Positions 43,885 to 54,338 of a stretch of 64,000 nt of DNA are shown here, piece by piece. The first letter of the stretch is position 1. Every line of letters begins with the position of its first letter. This DNA is from Agrypnia vestita (Eukaryota > Arthropoda > Insecta > Trichoptera > Phryganeidae), in contig JADDOH010000178.1 of NCBI GenBank assembly GCA_016648135.1, forward strand, positions 1 through 64,000, in the 5' to 3' direction. The position numbers were made by a program, and so were the translations under genes. The notes beneath the pieces were generated by a model. It was not told the DNA's origin. It saw only the letters and a list, made by a program, of their open reading frames with translations, and did no database searches.

Positions 43885-44330
43885 GGCAGAAGAGGAACGA
43901 AAGTAGATTGAATGCAATGGAGATGAGATCTCTCAAATGTATGTGTGGCAAATCAATTTATGATAGAGTAAAGAATGCAGATATTAGGAATGAATGTAAA
44001 GCTGATCTTAGCATAATTAATAGAATTAAAAAAGGGTCGCTCAGATGGTTTGGGCATGTTGAGCGAATGAATGAGGAAAGGATGGTAAGAAAGATATATA
44101 ATGCAAGTGTTGATGGCGCCAGAAAGTGAGGGTGACCGTGGAAGACGTGGCATGACCAGATTACCCAGACACTGGAAGATGGTCTCGTTAGAAGCCTCAA
44201 CAACCGGCGAGCTTGCATGCGAAGATGTATGAATGTGGATGAGGCGAGAGTTGTACGTCAGGACAAAAGAGTGTGACGTGCTTAGAATTAGGATAAAGCA
44301 AGGAAGGAAGGGATTAGATAGACACATAAA
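43885..44330 (+). pseudogene. Non-LTR RT tail (family B, copy 9)
   Basis: MEMRSLKCMCGKSIYDRVKN, ADIRNECKADLSIINRIKKG, SLRWFGHVERMNEERMVRKI, YNASVDGARK then TGA. After a shift it continues GRPWKTWHDQITQTLEDG and a RRACMRRCMNVDEAR stretch. This variant is closer to copies 2 and 3 (GASVDGA-) than to copies 4-7 (EGNRN), so family B has at least two subgroups. Frame broken once; RT core missing. Confidence 0.8.
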
Positions 44331-44369
44331 CTGAGTGGATTAGTTCAAAGTGCTGTCACGAAATTATTT

Positions 44370-44842
44370 TCGTTTTCATCACTAATATTATAAAGAGGAA
44401 AGATTTGATTGTGTGTTCGAATTGAATAGGCTCCGAAACTACTGGACCGATTTGAAAAATTTGTTCATATTCAAAATCCTACATTATCCCTGATGAACAT
44501 TTAGAATATTTTCGAAAATGTTAGGGATTCGTATGAAAACTTCGATAATGTGACCCAACGTGTGAAAAAATTACGAAAAAAAACCTTATATTGCGTACGC
44601 TGCGGAAATTATTGCCAATAGAGCAAAGTAATGTAGTACAGTTTTGTAGAGGACATTAATATCTACAAAAAAGTCTGCAATACCATATATCTAAGTATTA
44701 CAGTTATGTTACAATAACTTATGTTAACATTAGATGGAAACATTGTTTTTTAGAGAACAGCGGACCCTTTGTTTTCCCTCACAAACTTATTTTTTACTTC
44801 ATCCTTAACCAGTGCAACGCCGGGTTTGACCAGCTGGTATCT
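44370..44842 (+). repeat. Old dispersed transposon-like repeat
   Basis: Opens with CACTAATATTATAAAGAGGA, AAGATTTGATTGTGTGTTCG and GGCTCCGAAACTACTGGACC, and closes with TTAACCAGTGCAACGCCGGG. From memory, repeats with this opening and closing are widespread in arthropod genomes. A second closing part is at 10545-10625 (TTAACCCGTGCAACGTCGGG). No transposase in it. Confidence 0.6.
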
Positions 44843-45078
44843 AATAAATGCATTTTCCAGCTGCATTCGGGCCACCCGCCACTGCGCGATGCACGCCGAG
44901 GTATGCTCCGTAGCACTGGCTTACCTCCGCTGCAGATAGCGTCAGAAAGCCGCCCTGGTCGGATCTAAAGATAGAGAGCCGCATTGTGGGCCGACTGTTA
45001 CACAGCCACTGGATAATGTGGAAATGTTGCACTAACATTTCTGAATGTCCGCATATATACCGCCACGTGCAGAGTCAG

Positions 45079-45671
45079 TAGCGAAGGGCAAAACTAATGT
45101 TTCAAAATGAAGCACACGTTCACTACTTTGAAGACTACATATTGTGCGCTGCATTTGTAGTAGGTACCGAAACATTACAAACTTCACCTACTTCAATAAA
45201 TTACGTGAAGTAAAGTAATTATAGTACTCTCAAAATTGCATCTACTATGACCTACAAGAAGTGCTTCTTGAAAAGTGTACTGCTATAAAATTTTCAAATC
45301 TGTGAAGGAAGGGGGGTTGTTTCAGTTTCTAAACTTTTCTTCATTTGGATACGGGGTGGTGGGATTTCAAAAAGATGTTTTAGCTACGTCAACTTGCAAA
45401 CGATTCAGCCAAAAATTTTCACAAAATTTACAGGTGTGTATTTTTAAGAATACAAATTGAAGTCTCTACTCCGAAGTATAAAATTTGCGGTGTGTAATTT
45501 TATGTGTTCGATTTTAAGTGTGCAATTTGATGTGTGAAATGTGCAGCACACTTACAAAGTGTGTGTGCGCATCACTATAATTTAGTACTTCATTGTAATA
45601 TAAGTATTATAATGTAGTACTAAATTATAGTAATAAATTATAGTATAAAGTACAGAGTGGATCTATCACTG
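45079..45671 (-). mobile_element. Non-autonomous hAT-like element (family Q, copy 2)
   Basis: 593 bp. Left TAGCGAAGGG and right end CTATCACT match the inverted ends of copy 1 at 7066-7691. Flanks are AGAGTCAG (45071-45078) and ATAGTCAG (45672-45679), an 8-bp duplication with one mismatch. Internal words TTTCAAAATGAAG and TTTGAAGACTACA match copy 1. No transposase. Confidence 0.82.
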
Positions 45672-45679
45672 ATAGTCAG

Positions 45680-46960
45680 TTATGACTCTCAAAGACTTCA
45701 TCATTTAATTTTGAATAGAAAATACTCTTTACACTAGGGGGTTAAGTCAACAACCTTTGTAAATCACAAATCAACAAAAGATTGATAAATATGAAAAAAT
45801 TTATATTCAGATACTTAATTCATCCTGTTTGATAATGATCTAGCAAGCCGAAACAGCTATCATAACGCATAACTTGCAAAAAATAATTTCATCCATTTTT
45901 CTACGTAAGATTGAAATTATAGGGTTGTGATTATTATACAGTGGTAGAATGCTCGCCACGATAATCATAGTTTCGACCTAGACAATATATTTATATTTAT
46001 GCCCTGAATTGGGAATTTATATAATATAAAACACAATTTAGCCTAGTTATCTAAGTACATGGGAGTAAAATTACAAAAAATAAATAATATCAACAACATA
46101 AATACAATAAGTAATAAGTTGATATATAATCAGAAACAATATCTTATAATTAGACATAAAATAAGGGAATTGATTGATAAATGAAAAAAAATCAACAAGA
46201 TAAATATAAAAAATAATAGATCGAGTACATATATGGGGTATAAAAGCAAAGGCAGCAAAATCCATAAAAAAAATTAATGCAATCATCGAGGATCACTTAT
46301 TTGTATTGAAAGAATTTGAGATTTTAAAGGAAAAATAGCCTTTGAATTTATAGGAAACGTAATTTTGTAAGAGACAGATAAATAAAATTGAGATTTCAGT
46401 ACATTTAAAAATAGAAACCTCGATGACAGCATTCAAAAGTTTTTTTTTTTTTGGATATTGATGTCTTTGATTCTATACCCCACATATATACAGACATAGT
46501 GCAAACTATAAAACGGAGATAAGTAGAGTAATCTTTTTATATAAGCATTACATACATCAAATTGAGCTGTATTGATTACATCGGTGGCGCAATCAGTTAA
46601 TGCGCTGAATACTTACATAAAATAGCTCGCTCTGTCGTGAAACTGACCGCCCGGGAATCCTGTAAGTAAAAATTTGTAATTATTCAGGGGAATTCAACAC
46701 ACCGTTAATAATTTTATACAGAAAAATTTAATCACTTACAGTCCTCCTATACGATGGCTTAATTATGTTAAGTACACTCATTAAAAAATCAAAATTAGTG
46801 TGGTTCGAAGAAACTTATAATTCGTAATTTTTTAAACTTAAATAATTGTGTTAAAAAATTTCGATTCTCAATAAATAAACTTTATAAAACGACGACCATA
46901 AAGTGGAATTATAGTCTAGGTTCTTACGAACAAGAGGTGTATATATAGAGTCTTAAATAC
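45680..46960. other. Unassigned; one hairpin motif shared with the 1-2.5 kb unit
   Basis: TTTGATAATGATCTAGCAAG then CCGAAACAGCT at 45829-45862 is the inverse of the joint motif at 1299-1330. Otherwise AT-rich without motifs. Confidence 0.5.
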
Positions 46961-46963
46961 ATA

Positions 46964-48257
46964 TTAGGTCCTTACATATGAAATTGACGTTTTTCCGTAC
47001 TGGCAAATTTGATCTCAAATATCTTCTCATTGGTTAGGAATTCCAAATCCAAATTTATACAGCTGTTTACTCATATATTTGTGTTTTGAAAATTATAATT
47101 CATTTGTTTTTTCCTCAATTGTTTTTTTCTTTGCGTCACTCAGTTTACAAAATGAAAAACTTGAAATATCGCGTTTTTTACGGTTACGAGTTCCACCGTG
47201 GCACCAGTGCTGCAGAAACGGCTCGAAGGATTAATAATGTGTATGGCGACGGTGCCGCAAAAGAAAACACATTGCGTTTTTGGTTCCAACGTTTTCGTTC
47301 TGGAAATTTCGACCTGCAGAACAAGCCCCGTGGACGGCCGGAGACCAAAGTTGATAATGAAGAATTGAAGGCTATTGTGGAAGCGGATCCATCGCAAACC
47401 ACATCCGAGTTAGCTGCAGGCTGCGGTGTTAGTGATAAAACTGTTTTAATCCACTTGAAGCAAATTGGTAAGGTGAAAAAGCTTGAAAGGTGGGTACCTC
47501 ACGAATTGAGTGAAGCAAATCAACAAACGCGCGTTGACTGCTGCGTTGCATTACTCAACCGGCACAATAATGAAGGGATTTAAAATCGAATCATTACCTG
47601 TCATGAAAAGTGGATCCTGTACGATAATCGGAAGCGCTCATCGCAATGGCTGAACCCTGCCGAACCAGCCAAACCATGCCCCAAGCGAAAATTGACTCCA
47701 AAAAAGTTACTTGTGAGCGTTTGGTGGACTATTGCTGGTGTCGTTCACTACAGCTTTCTTAAATCTGGCCAGACGATTACGGCAGATGTCTATTGTCAGC
47801 AACTGAAAACCATGATGGAAAAGCTAGCTGCTAAACAACCGAGGCTGGTTAATCGCTCTAGGCCACTGCTGCTTCATTATAACGCTAGACCACACACTGC
47901 ACAACAGACGGCTACCAAATTAGAGGATCTTCAATTGGAATGTCTAAGACATCCACCGTACTCTCCGGACCTTGCCCCAACAGATTACCATTTTTTTCGA
48001 AATTTGGATAACTTCTTGCAAAGGAAAAAATTCAACTCCGATGGGGCAGTCCAAACCGCCTTCAAAGATTTTATTGATTCCCGTCCGAATGGTTTTTTTA
48101 GTAAAGGGATCGATGAACCTTTGAGCTACCTATGAGATGGCAAAAGTGCATAGATAGCAATGGTACATACTTTGATTAAATAAATATATTATAATAAAAA
48201 AAATTCGGCTTTATGTTCCTTCCATACTAAACGCTAATTTCATATGTAAGGACCTAA
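46964..48257 (+). mobile_element. Mariner element, copy 3
   Basis: 1294 bp with standard ends and TA duplications (46962-46963, 48258-48259). Near full length, with an 8-bp insertion near the transposase C-terminus. Confidence 0.97.
47152..48135 (+). pseudogene. Mariner transposase with two catalytic Asp substitutions
   Basis: Starts at the same ATG as copy 1. After NNEGI a TTA codon has become TAA, stopping the protein at ~142 residues. Downstream in the same frame the ITCDEKW motif is CHEKW (GAT to CAT, the first catalytic Asp to His). LLHDNARPH is LLHYNARPH (GAT to TAT, second Asp to Tyr). The third Asp (APTDYH) remains. An 8-bp insertion (CTTTGAGC) after GIDE changes the last residues to PLSYL. 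Other private changes include FYGYEF for IYEYEF near the N-terminus. Dead several times over. Confidence 0.95.
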
Positions 48258-48259
48258 TA

Positions 48260-49430
48260 TTACGCTTTTAGTAAACACTAGCTGCACCCCGTCAAAAATG
48301 TGAGAACATTGATTTGCGTCTTCGTTAAGCCTTAGTATGTATTTATAGCATCGTTTTCGGCGGTCTACAGAGAGGCAGCCATAGCTACGTGGTTCGGGTT
48401 TGGTGGTTCAAGACCCATCTCCGGCCGTTTTTTAGCCGTGAATTCGAACGAAATTATGGACATTACACAAAGTTACAGTGACAGACAGACAGATGAACGG
48501 ACGAATAGACAGACAACGAAATTATTATGTTTGATGTATTTTAACGATACGATTAGTAACATTCACCGCATATGAATCGCCTATGCGAATTTTGTTTTCA
48601 ATAATAGTTATATTAATAAATTAGTCCTGAGCAGGAAGATGCTCACGAGTAAATAGATTTATTTTTATCTATTGCCCTTTTTGCACCGTACCATGGTGGT
48701 GGTAGTGGGGACTGCGGCAGGGTTGCTTACTTCACAGTTCACCCTTTTTTCTTTTTTATAGAGCCATTGCGCACAGACATTGAATTGAAATGTAATTGCG
48801 TCGACAATTCGGGGATAAAGGCGTAAGAAATTGACTATACTTTATTTAAGCGATCTATAGAAATGGAACCAAAGTGTAAATTAAATTTTTGATCCTTTGT
48901 GGCCATTTTCGTCCAAATTAAGGTGGATATCTTAGAACTCAAGAATTAAATGGAGCGAAAGCTCCCATATCGGTCCTACTCATACATCGCCAGGTTGATA
49001 TTTTTTTACTCTAAAAGCGTCTAAAAAATAAGAGTTATATAGAAAATCAAAGAAACATGGTAATGATAGGTAACATAAATAATCGGAATTAAAAAATTAA
49101 CACCAAGAAAGAAAACGTGTAAGAAAGGCAGTACAGAACAGAAGAATAGTGGCAAAACTCAAGAACTGTATAGAAATTTGCATTTTATTTCAAGTTACTC
49201 TACCTAAGGAAACGCTAGTATGTATGTATGAGAGCCCATCTCCATTTTTGAAGCCATTAATGCTGTTTGAAGAATCCAGGCTGAACCGTTGACCACAAAT
49301 GACAGTATAACAAAAGTGAAATAAAATCGATTTTTATGTAGTATGGAGAATAATAGTTGAATAAAATAAATTTTCAAATGGTTGACCAGTTTAAATACTT
49401 CGGCAACATCATAACACAAACATTTAAATT
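48260..49430. other. Mostly unassigned; CTAGCTG-type repeat edge
   Basis: ACTAGCTGCACCCCGTC at ~48287 opens a stretch with a B-box-like GGTTCAAGACC at ~48403 and CAGACAGACAGA near 48484. This layout is common in degraded insect repeats. No gene seen. Confidence 0.4.
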
Positions 49431-49439
49431 TAAATAGAA

Positions 49440-49860
49440 AAGCATTTGAATTGTATATACTGCCAGTGATGACATATGGAGTGGAGACCATGTCCCTTAC
49501 AAATAATATGTAGAAAAGCTCAAATACACACAACGATCCATTGAGAGATCCACTCTTGGCGTAAGCCTAAGAATTCTGAATGATGAAATTAGGCGCAGAA
49601 CTAGAGAAGTGAATATCATCGATCTTGTTTGGCAGGGCATATTGCAAATCAGACTACAATATGCCCGCCTAGACTCTAAGAGTTCTGAAATGGAGATCTT
49701 GGAAAAATGAAAGAGGCATCGGAAGACCTCAAAAGAGATAGGCCAACGATAAAGCCGCTGTGAGAAGAATAAATGGCTATAACTAGCAAATAAAAAAGAA
49801 GGATGGAAGAATATGGAAGAGGCCTGTACCAAGCAGTGAAGAGATGAAGGTTGAGGAAGA
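49440..49860 (+). pseudogene. Non-LTR RT C-terminal tail (family C, copy 2)
   Basis: Frames give AFELYILPVMTYGVETMSLT, then KLKYTQRSIERSTLGVSLRI, LNDEIRRRTREVNIIDLVWQ, then WRSWKNERGIGRPQKR, EGWKNMEEACTKQ. This is the classic order LPVMTYG-ET--LT / K---QR-MER--LG-SLRD-IRN--IR-RT-V-D / GRPQ-RW--D / W----EEA. GGGCATATTG...CAATATGCCC forms a 10-bp hairpin just after VWQ, where the family usually has -WAGHIAR. Several stops. Same family as 4297-4600. Confidence 0.8.
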
Positions 49861-50700
49861 AAAAGAAGAAGATAACACAAACATTTGACCCATTTGAAGT
49901 AAGGTGCAGAACAGAGATAGCACGTGCTCCATTAAATAAAATGAGGGCTTTCTTCTTCGATCATAACCTAAACCAAAAACTTTGGCAGAAAATGATAAAA
50001 TGTTTCATATGGTCAGTTCTTTTAAAATATTGATTCTGAAAGTTAATGTTATGAATCGGTTGGAAGCATTCAAAACGTGGATACACCGGAGAATGCTTCG
50101 AATCCCGTGGATCAGGTGGACAGTAGAGAGCCACTGTCAAATGTTAAAGTAAAGAAGAACTCTTATTTGGGTCATGTGATGGAAATTGTCAATGATGGAA
50201 ATTCTATATGTGTTAATAATCTTGAATTCAAGCACAAGGTATATAACATAACACATGTTTTCTTTTTATGTTTTCCAATGAAGTATAACTTCTAACGTGC
50301 GTACATAAGCTCAACGTTGTGCTCGGGTTGCGATATCTTACACAAGTGAACAGTGTGGCTCTAAACGAATATTTTACGTCACGACGCGATAAATTTAAAA
50401 TCTATTATTAAAAAATGTTTTCAAAAACTTTCAGTAAATCGGTCGGCCTGAATTTCCGCGCGATCCGCAGGCTACTATCGCCTGAAAGCCTCCAGCGTAT
50501 ATAGCTCTGGGTACGGTGGTACAAGTTTCCCCATTGTCGCTCTCGGGCAAGCTTTCCGTTTTAAAATAGAATGCAATGGATCTGGATTTGTCCCGACTCG
50601 TTCAACAGCTCTGATTCATTTATAAAGACGGGAAACTTCGCGGAAGCTTTAGCGTTTCTTGAAAAGATTTCCTTTCATTTCCAGAACTAAATACATTAGT
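49861..50700. other. No recognisable gene
   Basis: A GGAAACTTCGCGGAAGCTTT stretch near 50629 again has GAA/TTC pairs after a TTATAAAG word. I do not claim a promoter here. Confidence 0.35.
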
Positions 50701-50701
50701 T

Positions 50702-51095
50702 GTGTATTCGCTCGCTCTTAGTGGGTACAGTGGATTAATTTTTACCGTTGAGGTATTGGTCGGTATTTCCTATTTGCGTGGAGTATGTCTTCTATATTCT
50801 CTTTTGAAATTTCTCAAAGATCACTGTATGCAGATTCGTATAAGAGAAGTGATGTCGCATAACATCATTTGTTTGATTGGGACATTATCCTATGACTTTT
50901 TTGCAACCACTGGTGTGCCCCAAGGCTCCAACCTTAGTCCAGTTCCGTTTATTTTTGCTCATCGTTAACGAAATTGTGAATATTTTAGGGATGTCAACAT
51001 ATTAATGTTTCCTGATGATCTGAAAATATTTAAAACGATCAAAACCGTGGAGGACTGTTACATTCTCTCAATGAACTTACAGAAATTATATTAAT
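50702..51095 (+). pseudogene. Jockey-like RT core fragment
   Basis: ATTGVPQGSNLSPVPFIF contains the RT motif GVPQGS-L-P-LF. After one frame change, NILMFPDDLKIFKTIKTVED corresponds to the catalytic FADD-K-F motif with Ala replaced by Pro. The preceding ~60 residues (LLKFLKDHCMQIRIREVMSH) fit the usual stretch before GVPQGS. One of the few places in the window with RT active-site sequence. It ends ~150 bp before mariner copy 4. Dead. Confidence 0.8.
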
Positions 51096-51248
51096 TAATT
51101 CATTTATTTATTTTATTGGTTCACAAACAATGAAAAACACACAACATGATATATATAATACAATTATAATTCATTTAGGTTAAATGCTTTTCATCACTTA
51201 AATGTGAACACGGCTAACATAGAGATGAAATAAAGGCTAAAACATATA

Positions 51249-52377
51249 TTAGGTCCTTACATATGAAATTGATGTTTTGCCGTACTGGCAAATTTGATCC
51301 CAAATATCTTCTCTTTGGTTAGGAATTCCAAATCCAAATTTATACAGCTATTTACTCATGTATTTGTGTTTTGAAAATTACAATTCATTTGTTTTTTCCT
51401 CAATTGTTTTTTTCTTTGCGTCACTCAGTTTAAAAAATGAAAAACTTGAAATATCGCGTTATTTACGAGTACGAGTTCCACCGTGGCACCAGTGCTGCAG
51501 AAACGGCTCGAAGGATTAATGATGTGTATGGCGACGGTGCCGCAAAAGAAAACACAGTGCGTTTTTGGTTTCAACGTTTTCGTTCTGGAAATTTCGACCT
51601 GCAGAACAAGCCCCGTGGACGGCCGGAGACCAAAGTTGATAATGAAGAATTGAAGGCTATTGTGGAAGCGGATCCATCGCAAACCACATCCGAGTTAGCT
51701 GCAGGCTGCGGTGTTAGTGATAAAACTGTTTTAATCCACTTGAAGCAAATTGGTAAGGTGAAAAAGCTTGAAAGGTGGGTACCTCACGAATTGAGTGAAG
51801 CAAATCAACAAACGCGCGTTGACTGCTGCGTTGCATTACTCAACATCCAACCGGCCATAATGAAGGGATTTTAAATCTTAAATCTGGCCAGTCAAGCCGA
51901 ACGATTACGGCAGATGTCTATTGTCAGCAACTGCAAACCATGATGGAAAAGCTAGCTGCTAAACAACCGAGGCTGGTTAATCGCTCTAGGCCACTGCTGC
52001 TTCATGATAACGCTAGACTACACACTGCACAACAGACGGCTACCAAATTAGAGGAGCTTCAATTGGAATGTCTAAGACATCCACCGTACTCTCCGGACCT
52101 TGCCCCAACAGATTACCATTTTTTTCGAAATTTGGATAACTTCTTGCAAAGGAAAAAATTCAACTCCGATGGGGCAGTCCAAACCGCCTTCAAAGATTAT
52201 ATTGATTCCCGTCCGAATGGTTTTTTTATTAAAGGGATCGATGAACTACCTATGAGATGGCAAAAGTGCATAGATAGCAATGGTACATACTTTGATTAAA
52301 TAAATATATTATAATAAAAAAAAATCGGCTTTATGTTCCTCCCATACTAAACGCCAATTTCATATGTAAGGACCTAA
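51249..52377 (+). mobile_element. Mariner element, copy 4 (internally deleted)
   Basis: 1129 bp with standard ends and TA duplications (51247-51248, 52378-52379). The deletion joins TTTTAAATC to TTAAATCTGGCCAG, sharing the 7-base word TTAAATC. Confidence 0.97.
51437..52299 (+). pseudogene. Mariner transposase lacking the first catalytic region
   Basis: Residues 1-136 are clean. The frame then runs into a short novel end (NIQPAIMKGF, stop). The internal deletion removes the ITCDEKW region through VHYSFL, about residues 145-203, hence the first catalytic Asp. A short insertion after TGGCCAG adds TCAAGCCGA. The C-terminal part from MMEKLAAKQP is open to the normal stop, with DNARLHTA for DNARPHTA and FIKGIDE for FSKGIDE. 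Cannot transpose on its own. Confidence 0.95.
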
Positions 52378-52399
52378 TACAAGCAAGAACAGAAAAAAG

Positions 52400-52800
52400 T
52401 GTTTTTATAGAGTGACGTTGAATAAAGAGACTAAACAGCTAATTTCACAAGTTTGGTAATAGTTCTCTTATATTCGTGGAAATTATCATGGAATATGTCA
52501 ATGGGGACGTTATGGTTATTTTCTATTTTGTTGTATGAACTTAACATTCTAGATAAAGAATTAAAGTTGGCCATATTGTTATTGTAAGTTGAAAGAGCAA
52601 ATATATTATATGTCCTTAGTGGGCGACTAGGAATATTCAAAGTTATGTTTTCTATACAAAATTCTGAATCAATATTGCCATGTATTATATTATATAGGTA
52701 TATTAACTCAGCAATTAGTCTTCTAATTTCCAATTTTTCTACATGAAAATATTCTAAACGCTCTTGATAAGATACTAAAATCCTGCCCAGATTAATGGTG
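52400..52800 (-). pseudogene. Jockey-like non-LTR C-terminus (family N, copy 2)
   Basis: Reverse strand: ILVSYQERLEYFHVEKLEIR, RLIAELIYLYNIIHGNIDSE, then NIPSRPLRTYNIFAL and NFNSLSRMLSSYN, IDIFHDNFHEYKRTI. This matches the ending of jockey-like ORF2 (Y--RL----LE-RR---DL-FLYKI-NG-ID, VPSR-LR, -P--RM---YN, D-F----). The frame stays open for over 110 codons to a stop. It may continue under the start of the forward fragment at 52805, with which it is head to head. Confidence 0.78.
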
Positions 52801-52804
52801 CATT

Positions 52805-53266
52805 AGTAAGAAACTTGAACTCAAAAAAATATTCAATTATTTTTAATTATTCAATTAATAATTTAAATCTAGTATCACCATCTGAAATCAATGATATAGG
52901 AGAAAATTTTATCTCTAAACATAGTTTTAATCTTCATAATGATAAAATTTCTAAGAAAGGTTTGAAAATCTTAGGATTTGTACTGAAGGTGGCAAACGAT
53001 TTCAGAAACCTCGCCACATAAACTAAAACTTTTATCACATCACTAGTGAGGAGTCCGGTCGAATACAACTCGACGATGACAATGTGGTCATTATACTATA
53101 ATGTACACTGTCGCAAAACAAAGGGTACAAAACAAAATTTTGAGAGCTGTCAATTATAAATGACACATTCCAAGAGAATAATTAAATTATGATTCCCTAT
53201 TAAGTTTATTGAGTTTACTAAAGTTGAGTGAAAGAAAAACCATTTCAGATTTAATATATATTTTTA
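52805..53266 (+). pseudogene. Jockey-like RT thumb region (family N, copy 1)
   Basis: Frames give HNDKISKKGLKILGFVLKVA, NDFRNLAT, stop, TKTFITSLVRSPVEYNST, MWSLYYNVHCRKTKGTKQNF, then RAVNYK-HIPRE and YDSLLSLLSLLKLSERKTIS, DLIYIF. The order fits the region downstream of RT (K--LK-LGF--R---FK------L--SLVRS-LEY-S--WSP-Y-----IE--Q--FLR). It is cut cleanly by MITE T copy 4 at 53267. Several stops. Confidence 0.78.
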
Positions 53267-53530
53267 CTCCCTTTCTTTTAACTCTTAGCGTCTGCTTGTC
53301 TGTCGAAAAAACTTTGGATTGATTTTCAACCCTTTTCCCGTGATCGAGCTGAAACTTTTCAGGCAGACTTGTGGCGACGATTAAAATGATCTATCAAATT
53401 TTTGTTTAAAAAATTTAATAATTATAGTATAATTTTGGATTTTTTCAAATTTTAACGATTTATATATTGTTTAATTTTCGAGCCCGACGCGTGGAGTAGG
53501 CGCAAAAATTGTTTCAATAAGAAAGGGAGT
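53267..53530 (+). mobile_element. MITE T, copy 4 (type copy)
   Basis: 264 bp with ends ACTCCCTTTCTT and AAGAAAGGGAGT (12-bp perfect inversion). Interior GGATTGATTTTCAACCC, GTGGCGACGATTAAAATGAT and TTTATATATTGTTTAATTTT are shared with copy 1. It interrupts the family N reading frame. Confidence 0.8.
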
Positions 53531-53611
53531 ATGATAAAAACTTGGTTTTTATGGGTTAGTTTTTTAACGCTGAACGACGGCCATGTTGCCAGTACGTAAC
53601 GTCCGATATAA

Positions 53612-53802
53612 TTTTTTTTTTTTTTTTTAAAAAAAATAGAGATGCGAACACGGAATACGTGTCACATCAATATTTTTACTATTTTCAAACTAAGCTAAAC
53701 GCTTGTGCTATGGAAATAGGACTAACTTGCTAGTCTGGGCTGAGATTCGAACCCGCGATCTTTGGATCACGAGGCGAGTGTCCTAACCACAAGACCAACA
53801 AG
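53612..53802 (-). mobile_element. tRNA-related SINE, copy B (most complete)
   Basis: Reverse strand: head CTTGTTGGTCTTGTGGTTAG, B box GGTTCGAATCT, body GCTTAGTTTGAAAATAGTAA, tail TGTGACACGTATTCCGTGTT, then a long A-run (T-run at 53612-53628). About 190 bp. The tRNA of origin is unclear because the anticodon arm does not pair well. Confidence 0.9.
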
Positions 53803-53894
53803 CAAATTAAAAAGACAGTAACATCTAGTAGGAGGATGTAAATCAACGCAAAACTAGCGGTACAAAATGAAATTCTGGGACCAACACTGATGTA

Positions 53895-54170
53895 GAAAGA
53901 TAAGTACGGAGTTAGCAGAAGAGGAGTGATAGTATATAGAATGCAGCGGAAATGAGATCACACTTATTATAGAGTGAAGTATAATCAAATTAGAAAAAAT
54001 GAAAGGGTCGGGTCTCTCGAAAAAAGCGAATGAATAAGGAAAGAGTGGTAGGAAAGATATAAAACGCCAGATGGAGAGAGTAACCGCAAAAGACGCGACA
54101 TGACCAAATTAACCGGTTACAAGAAGAGGGTCCTGTTAGGAGTACCCCAACAATCATCAAGATTAGTTTG
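53895..54170 (+). pseudogene. Non-LTR RT tail (family B, copy 10)
   Basis: GTTAGCAGAAGAGGAGTGAT, AGAATGCAGCGGAAATGAGA and GAATGAATAAGGAAAGAGTG, then CAAAAGACGCGACATGACCA (RKRRDMTK for RKTWHDQ). It aligns with copy 9 with several deletions. The most degraded of the family. Confidence 0.65.
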
Positions 54171-54338
54171 AAAATCGTAAGAATATTGATGCAAAACGTA
54201 ATCCGGGAAATACATAGAAATCTGTGTTTTTAATGTTTTGGCCTGTGTATAACAAATCTCCACAATAGCGAGAGGAGTGGAAGTTGTTTGAATAATTTAA
54301 TTTTTACAAATTGATTGACAAAAGTTTGTACGTAAGTT

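Noticed and set aside
44841..45038. 65-codon reverse-strand frame in a GC-richer stretch
   Set aside because: No family features; it lies between an old repeat and a hAT-like element and is more likely repeat sequence.
46570..46660. tRNA-like A-box sequence GTGGCGCAATCAGTTAATGC
   Set aside because: No B box or cloverleaf at the right distance; too weak to call a tRNA or SINE.
49497..49880. Reverse-strand 127-codon frame
   Set aside because: Antisense to the family C RT tail, which explains the sequence better.
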